Part shown: positions 7,978 through 10,964 of the stretch, piece by piece
Position numbering within the stretch: position 1 is the first letter of the stretch
How the letters are laid out: every line of letters starts with the position of its first letter
DNA from: Gammaproteobacteria bacterium
GTDB lineage: Bacteria; Pseudomonadota; Gammaproteobacteria; Pseudomonadales; Halomonadaceae
Length of the DNA stretch: 10,964 bases
NCBI GenBank assembly: GCA_023485185.1
Contig: JAMCZP010000038.1
Span: 1-10,964, forward strand
Direction: 5' to 3'
The notes under the pieces: generated by a model
The model's input: the letters and a program-made list of their open reading frames with translations, nothing else
What the model was told of the DNA's origin: nothing
Database searches by the model: none
Program-made: the position numbers and the translations under genes

Positions 7978-7999
7978 AGCCGTGGCGAGCGCCACGGCT
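7978..7999 (-). promoter_or_regulatory. Intergenic hairpin between binding-protein and permease genes
   Basis: A perfect 9-bp GC-rich stem (AGCCGTGGC at 7978-7986, GCCACGGCT at 7991-7999) has a 4-base loop. It lies 33 bases after the binding-protein stop and 30 bases before the permease start. No T run follows on the minus strand, so it is not a good intrinsic terminator. In binding-protein operons such hairpins commonly protect the 3' end of the first cistron or reduce downstream expression, giving more binding protein than membrane components. That role here is an inference. Confidence 0.65.
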
Positions 8000-8032
8000 G
8001 CCGTTGAGTCGATCAGAACGCCACGCGTAACG

Positions 8033-9565
8033 TTACTTCCAGCTCGCTTCATAGAAGCGGGGGAGTTCATCAGGGTAAGCGGTAAAGTCCAGATCAGCGG
8101 TGTGGGCGTAGTAGGTGGAATAGGAGAACAGCGGTGCCCAATAAGCCTGCTCCGAGATACGTGCCAGCACTTGCTGGTAGTAGTCGAGGCGAACATCAGG
8201 GTCTACCGAGGTATCGGCGATTTGCAGCCACTCTTGTACTTGGCTGTCCTGCCAGAGATCATCTATACCGCCCGAGAAGTAGACGCTGACAAAGGCCGAG
8301 ACATCGTTAATTGAGAATGAGCCCCAAGCTTTAAACGACATATCGGTTTGGCCGTTACGCTGAAGCTCGAGTAGTGCGGGAGAGGTCATAAAGCGTAGGT
8401 TGGCATTAATGCCCACCGCGCGAAGATCGCCAATCATGGCTTCGGCGTAGTCGCGTTCCCGGTAGGCGTGAAGATCAATATCAAAGCCATCGGCGTAACC
8501 TGCTTCGGCGAGCAGTTCGCGGGCTTTTTCAGGGTCGTACTCATACTCAATGACGTCTTGTGTTTCGCAGCCAAACTGGGTGGGAAAGCAGGGGGCGTAG
8601 AGGGGCTGGCTGCCGCCACGTACTAGGTCATTAGCAAGGCCATCCCGGTTCATGGCGTGATTAATGGCTTGGCGTACGCGTATATCATGTAATGGCGAAT
8701 CTTCTCGGGTCGCTGAGTCCAGGCCGATATAACCGACACGCATGGTTTCACCGCCAAGCACGCTAAGTTGAGGCATGCCACCCAGCGATTCGGCCTGATC
8801 GGCAGGCACCCGCCAGATCCAATCCACTTGCCCGGACATTAATTGCGCCATGCGCGAGTCTTCATCGGCAATCGCCTTGAATTCGATATTGCCAATCTCA
8901 GGCTGTCCAATTGGGCTGTCGGTAAAATAGTCATCAAAGCGCGTTAGGCTGACGCCATCCCCAGGGCGGACGTTGGTTATCCGGTAAGGACCAGTGCCCA
9001 CTGGCTGACGACTGAAGCCTTCGATGCCGACTTCCTGAAAATACTCATTGGGATAAATCGGCATTGGGCCGGAAAGATATTCAAGGGCTGCAGGGAAAGG
9101 CTCCTTGAGATGAATGCGTACCTGATAGTCATCAAGCTTCTCAACGCTTTCAATCCAATCCACATTCTGGCGTGTTACCACCCGGGATTCGGGTGATACC
9201 GCGTAGTTGAAGGTAAACACTACATCGTCGGCGTCGAACGACTCGCCGTTGTGAAAGGTGACGCCTTCACGAAGTACCAAATCTAAGGTTGAGTCATCGG
9301 CCCACTCCCATTCGGTCGCCAAGCGCGGCTCATATTCGTTGGTTTCAGGATTACGATAGATCAGTGTGTCCCAGGCCAAATGGGCAAGAATTACCCCTTC
9401 GCGCAGGTTGTTGTGGTAGGGGCTAACGTTTTCCGGTTCGCTGTCTGAGGCATAGACCAGCGTGTCGTTGGCCTTGCCCGCCATGGCCGATGTCGCGCAG
9501 CCGAGTAAGGTAATGGAAGTTGCCCAAGCGGATACAGCCCGAGCGAGTTTGCGTTGTGGATGCAT
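8033..9565 (-). CDS. Peptide ABC transporter substrate-binding protein, family 5 (DppA/OppA-like)
   Basis: Periplasmic solute receptor for the ABC transporter, 510 residues, the usual length for the SBP_bac_5 family. The N-terminus has a basic start (HPQRK), a hydrophobic core and a possible cut AMA|GK after residue 29; LLGC (20-23) is also a weak lipobox, so lipid anchoring cannot be ruled out. Family marks are DTLIYRNPETNEYEPRLATE (66-85), LREGVTFHNGESFDADDVVF (98-117), the hinge segment QPVGTGPYRI (187-196), and VRQAINHAMNRDGL (297-310). C326 and C333 probably form the small disulfide loop seen in OppA-type proteins. The protein is acid-rich. The start is supported by GAGGT at 6 bases. As first gene of the operon it is directly under the control region shared with the LysR gene. 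The ligand cannot be predicted; the two peptidases downstream point to a peptide or N-acyl amino acid. Confidence 0.93.
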   Translation of the reverse strand: MHPQRKLARAVSAWATSITLLGCATSAMAGKANDTLVYASDSEPENVSPYHNNLREGVILAHLAWDTLIYRNPETNEYEPRLATEWEWADDSTLDLVLREGVTFHNGESFDADDVVFTFNYAVSPESRVVTRQNVDWIESVEKLDDYQVRIHLKEPFPAALEYLSGPMPIYPNEYFQEVGIEGFSRQPVGTGPYRITNVRPGDGVSLTRFDDYFTDSPIGQPEIGNIEFKAIADEDSRMAQLMSGQVDWIWRVPADQAESLGGMPQLSVLGGETMRVGYIGLDSATREDSPLHDIRVRQAINHAMNRDGLANDLVRGGSQPLYAPCFPTQFGCETQDVIEYEYDPEKARELLAEAGYADGFDIDLHAYRERDYAEAMIGDLRAVGINANLRFMTSPALLELQRNGQTDMSFKAWGSFSINDVSAFVSVYFSGGIDDLWQDSQVQEWLQIADTSVDPDVRLDYYQQVLARISEQAYWAPLFSYSTYYAHTADLDFTAYPDELPRFYEASWK

Positions 9566-9660
9566 GTCATACCTCGTTATTTTTTACTAAGAAAGGTTAT
9601 GAGCGTTTGGCGTACCAGCGGGGCTTTTATTTTGTTAGAGGAGTTGCCCACTGAGTTAAA

Positions 9661-9678
9661 ACTAATCTATTGATTAGT
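9661..9678. promoter_or_regulatory. Perfect palindrome in the divergent control region (candidate operator)
   Basis: ACTAATC-TATT-GATTAGT is a perfect inverted repeat with 7-bp arms. It lies between the LysR gene (69 bases before its ATG) and the operon (95 bases before the binding-protein ATG). An AT-rich dyad at this distance from a LysR target gene is typical of an activator recognition site. It overlaps the proposed -35 element of the LysR promoter. Binding by this LysR protein is an inference. Confidence 0.55.
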
Positions 9679-9704
9679 CATGCCACCAGTGCAATGTTTA
9701 GAAT
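9675..9704 (+). promoter_or_regulatory. Candidate sigma-70 promoter of the LysR gene
   Basis: TAGTCA (9675-9680, 4 of 6 to consensus) and TAGAAT (9699-9704, 5 of 6) are separated by 18 bases. Transcription would begin near 9711, inside the 9709-9727 palindrome, and leave a leader of about 37 bases. The -35 element overlaps the upstream palindrome, a layout that fits autoregulation. The -35 match is weak. No comparably good promoter was found for the binding-protein operon on the other strand. Confidence 0.35.
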
Positions 9705-9708
9705 TTAT

Positions 9709-9727
9709 CATTGCCGTTTCGGCAATG
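9709..9727. promoter_or_regulatory. LysR-box-like palindrome (T-N11-A) just upstream of the LysR gene
   Basis: CATTGCCG-TTT-CGGCAATG is a perfect inverted repeat with 8-bp arms. T9712 and A9724 stand in the T-N11-A spacing that defines LysR-type boxes. A third copy of the half-site GCAATG occurs at 9691-9696, forming a wider dyad with 9709-9714. The site is 20 bases upstream of the regulator ATG, so occupancy would block its own transcription. As RNA it could also fold into a hairpin next to the ribosome site. Confidence 0.55.
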
Positions 9728-9747
9728 CTTATGGCAAAGGAGTCCTA

Positions 9748-10725
9748 ATGAATCCACGCGTGCTGCAAGAAACGGCGTTACGCTATTTTTTAGAAGTCGT
9801 GCGCTGCGGCTCCATCAGCGAGGCCTCGGGGAAGTTAAATGTGGCGCCTTCAGCGATCAGTCGTCAGATTGCTCGATTGGAAAGCGAGTTGGATACGCTG
9901 CTATTTGAACGCCGTGCGCGAGGCATGGTGCCGAGTGCTGCGGGCGAGTTGTTGGCAGTGCATGCCCGCCATATGCAGCTTGAAGCCGACCGCATTGGCA
10001 GTGAAATTCTGGCGCTGCGTGGTTTACAGCGTGGCAAGGTGCGTCTCGCTAGTTCAGAAGGCTTTGCCGTAGACTTTTTACCTGCAGCAATAGCGGCTTT
10101 TCGCAAGCGCTACAGCGGTATTCATTTTCACTTGATGGTGGGGTCACCTGCCCAGGCGACCCGGCATGTCAGGGAGGGCGATGCGGACATTGGGATCACC
10201 TTCAGCCTAAAGCCTGAAGCAGATATTACCGTCTCCCTTAGACAACCTGCGCCGATTATGGCGCTGGTTTCACCGGACCATGAGCTAGCCACTAAAAAAC
10301 ACATATCGCTAGCGCAACTGCAGCGCTATCCACTGGCGCTTCCCTCGCCAGAAACGACTCTGCGACAGCTGTTTGATATTTGCTGTAGTCGTCAAAACCT
10401 TGCGTTTGAGTCCATTTTTAGCAGCGACTATACCGAGGCATTGATTAACTTCGCCATGCTGGGAGGCGGGGTGGCGCTTGCTGGAGAGATCTCCGTTCGT
10501 TACCGCATTCATCAACAGCGAGTAGTCGCGATTCCTATTCGTGACCAGGGCATGGACTCCCGCTTTATCGAAGTACAAACTCTCGCCAAACGCACCTTGC
10601 CGAGTGCAACCCAGGCTTTCCTGGCGTTTATTAAAGAGCACATTCCGCCGGGGAAATTACCGCATATCCCAACTTCACCAGCATCGACAGATGTTCATGC
10701 GCTTCCTGACCAACCGATAAGGTGA
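9748..10725 (+). CDS. LysR-family transcriptional regulator
   Basis: A 325-residue DNA-binding regulator. The start at 9748 is preferred over an in-frame ATG at 9670 because AAGGAGT lies 6 bases upstream and LysR proteins normally begin about 10 residues before the helix-turn-helix. The N-terminal winged HTH covers about residues 10-66 (LRYFLEVVRCGSISEASGKL, then PSAISRQIARLESELDTLLF and RRARGMVPSAAG). A linker helix (67-94) and the periplasmic-binding-like effector domain (about 97-298) follow. Segments such as GDADIGITF (144-152) and PAPIMALVSPDHELA (167-181) are typical. The last 25 or so residues are proline-rich and extend past the usual family end. It is divergent from the peptide-transporter operon, the classic arrangement for a LysR activator of a neighbouring catabolic operon. 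The effector is unknown. Part of its sequence (10447-10511) reappears inverted at the right edge of the window. Confidence 0.92.
   Translation: MNPRVLQETALRYFLEVVRCGSISEASGKLNVAPSAISRQIARLESELDTLLFERRARGMVPSAAGELLAVHARHMQLEADRIGSEILALRGLQRGKVRLASSEGFAVDFLPAAIAAFRKRYSGIHFHLMVGSPAQATRHVREGDADIGITFSLKPEADITVSLRQPAPIMALVSPDHELATKKHISLAQLQRYPLALPSPETTLRQLFDICCSRQNLAFESIFSSDYTEALINFAMLGGGVALAGEISVRYRIHQQRVVAIPIRDQGMDSRFIEVQTLAKRTLPSATQAFLAFIKEHIPPGKLPHIPTSPASTDVHALPDQPIR
10447..10511 (+). repeat. Left arm of a 65-bp perfect inverted repeat (inside the LysR gene)
   Basis: This segment encodes residues of the LysR effector domain around the LGGGVALAGE loop, where it fits the family in frame. Its exact reverse complement is the last 65 bases of the window. 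It is therefore the original copy and 10900-10964 is the secondary one. Confidence 0.95.
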
Positions 10726-10829
10726 GATAGCCTATCGCGCAGATGACATCTCATTGCCGAGCCGCGACAATAGCGGCCTGTTGTTATCGTGATCGATATT
10801 TTTGTCGCCAGCTTTTACCTGGGAGCGTT
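10726..10829 (+). other. Intergenic region between LysR gene and truC start
   Basis: About 104 bp with several short dyads: GATAG-C-CTATC (10726-10736), AGATG-A-CATCT (10741-10751), and GCCGC with GCGGC (10761-10777). TATCG-TGAT-CGATA followed by five T (10785-10803) could be a weak terminator for the LysR gene. The stems are too short to call any of them firmly. The truC ribosome site GGGAG lies at 10821-10825. Confidence 0.4.
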
Positions 10830-10964
10830 ATGACGCCACTCAACATCCTCTATCAGGATGAGTATCTTGTTGCAGTGCATAAGCCGTCAGGGCTGTTGGT
10901 GAATGCGGTAACGAACGGAGATCTCTCCAGCAAGCGCCACCCCGCCTCCCAGCATGGCGAAGTT
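10830..10964 (+). CDS. truC: TruC-like tRNA pseudouridine(65) synthase, N-terminus only, chimeric after about residue 24
   Basis: The first residues, NILYQDEYLVAVHKPSGLLV (5-24), are the hallmark start of TruC, the RluA-family enzyme that converts U65 to pseudouridine in certain tRNAs. GGGAG precedes the ATG at 4-base spacing. From codon 25 on the frame stays open, but the peptide (VTNGDLSSKRHPASQHGEV, 27-45) does not resemble TruC, which would continue towards the catalytic HRLD motif. Those codons are the exact reverse complement of LysR-gene DNA. Only about 10830-10899 is therefore believable truC sequence, and the rest is a foreign join. The catalytic aspartate lies outside the visible part. 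The gene is either broken by a real inverted duplication or, more likely, cut by a chimeric contig end. Confidence 0.75.
   Translation, partial: MTPLNILYQDEYLVAVHKPSGLLVNAVTNGDLSSKRHPASQHGEV
10900..10964 (-). repeat. Right arm of the 65-bp perfect inverted repeat (reverse copy of LysR-gene DNA)
   Basis: Positions 10900-10964 match the reverse complement of 10447-10511 at all 65 positions, and the match runs to the window edge, so the true length is unknown. It interrupts the truC reading frame. Perfect identity and its place at the very end of the sequence favour an amplification or assembly chimera over an old duplication. Confidence 0.95.

Noticed and set aside
4056..9565. Nickel (Nik) or glutathione (Gsi) importer as specific identity of the ABC system
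   Set aside because: All of these share the same family architecture. I see no histidine-rich or other ligand-specific marks and no nickel-enzyme neighbours, so only the general peptide-type assignment is kept.
10309..10641. Minus-strand open frame of 110 codons inside the LysR gene
   Set aside because: It is antisense to a clear LysR effector domain. It shares a peptide with the truC tail only because that tail is an inverted copy of this DNA.
10785..10803. Intrinsic terminator after the LysR gene
   Set aside because: The stem is only 5 AT-rich base pairs before five T residues; too weak to call as a separate feature.

Overview
The window reads as chromosomal DNA of a moderately GC-rich gammaproteobacterium. 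The acidic periplasmic proteins (SodC and the solute-binding protein), together with the overall gene set, suggest a halophile of the Halomonas type. That placement is an inference from protein style, not from a marker gene. Gene density is normal, and I see no transposase, integrase, phage gene, RNA gene or CRISPR array.

Layout. Positions 1-517 (minus) hold the N-terminal 172 codons of a CstA-family transporter that runs off the left edge. Positions 518-822 are non-coding and contain a four-copy GAGCGT direct-repeat array at 22-23 bp spacing upstream of cstA, small dyads in the cstA leader, and a hairpin terminator for sodC. sodC (Cu/Zn superoxide dismutase, minus) follows. Then, reading leftwards from 9565 to 1439 on the minus strand, there is one long peptide-utilisation operon: a family-5 solute-binding protein, two permeases, two ATPases and two different M20 metallopeptidases. 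Most junctions overlap or are only a few bases apart. A strong hairpin lies between the binding-protein gene and the first permease gene. A LysR-type regulator is transcribed divergently (plus, 9748-10725). The control region between it and the operon holds two perfect palindromes, one with the T-N11-A geometry of LysR boxes.

How the genes work together (inference). The binding protein captures an oligopeptide or peptide-like compound in the periplasm, the ABC transporter imports it, and the two cytoplasmic M20 enzymes (one dipeptidase/carnosinase-like, one glutamate-carboxypeptidase-like) hydrolyse it. The LysR protein probably senses the substrate or a product. CstA-family proteins carry pyruvate or peptides in other bacteria, so the left end may share the nutrient-scavenging theme.

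Right end. A plus-strand gene starting at 10830 begins exactly like TruC (tRNA pseudouridine-65 synthase), but after about 24 residues it turns into the exact reverse complement of 65 bp from inside the LysR gene (10900-10964 mirrors 10447-10511). This is the most anomalous signal in the window. It most likely marks a chimeric or mis-assembled contig end, although a genuine inverted duplication cannot be excluded. I did not find a convincing new biological system. The best leads for biology are the peptidase-transporter operon with its unknown substrate and the repeat array in front of cstA.
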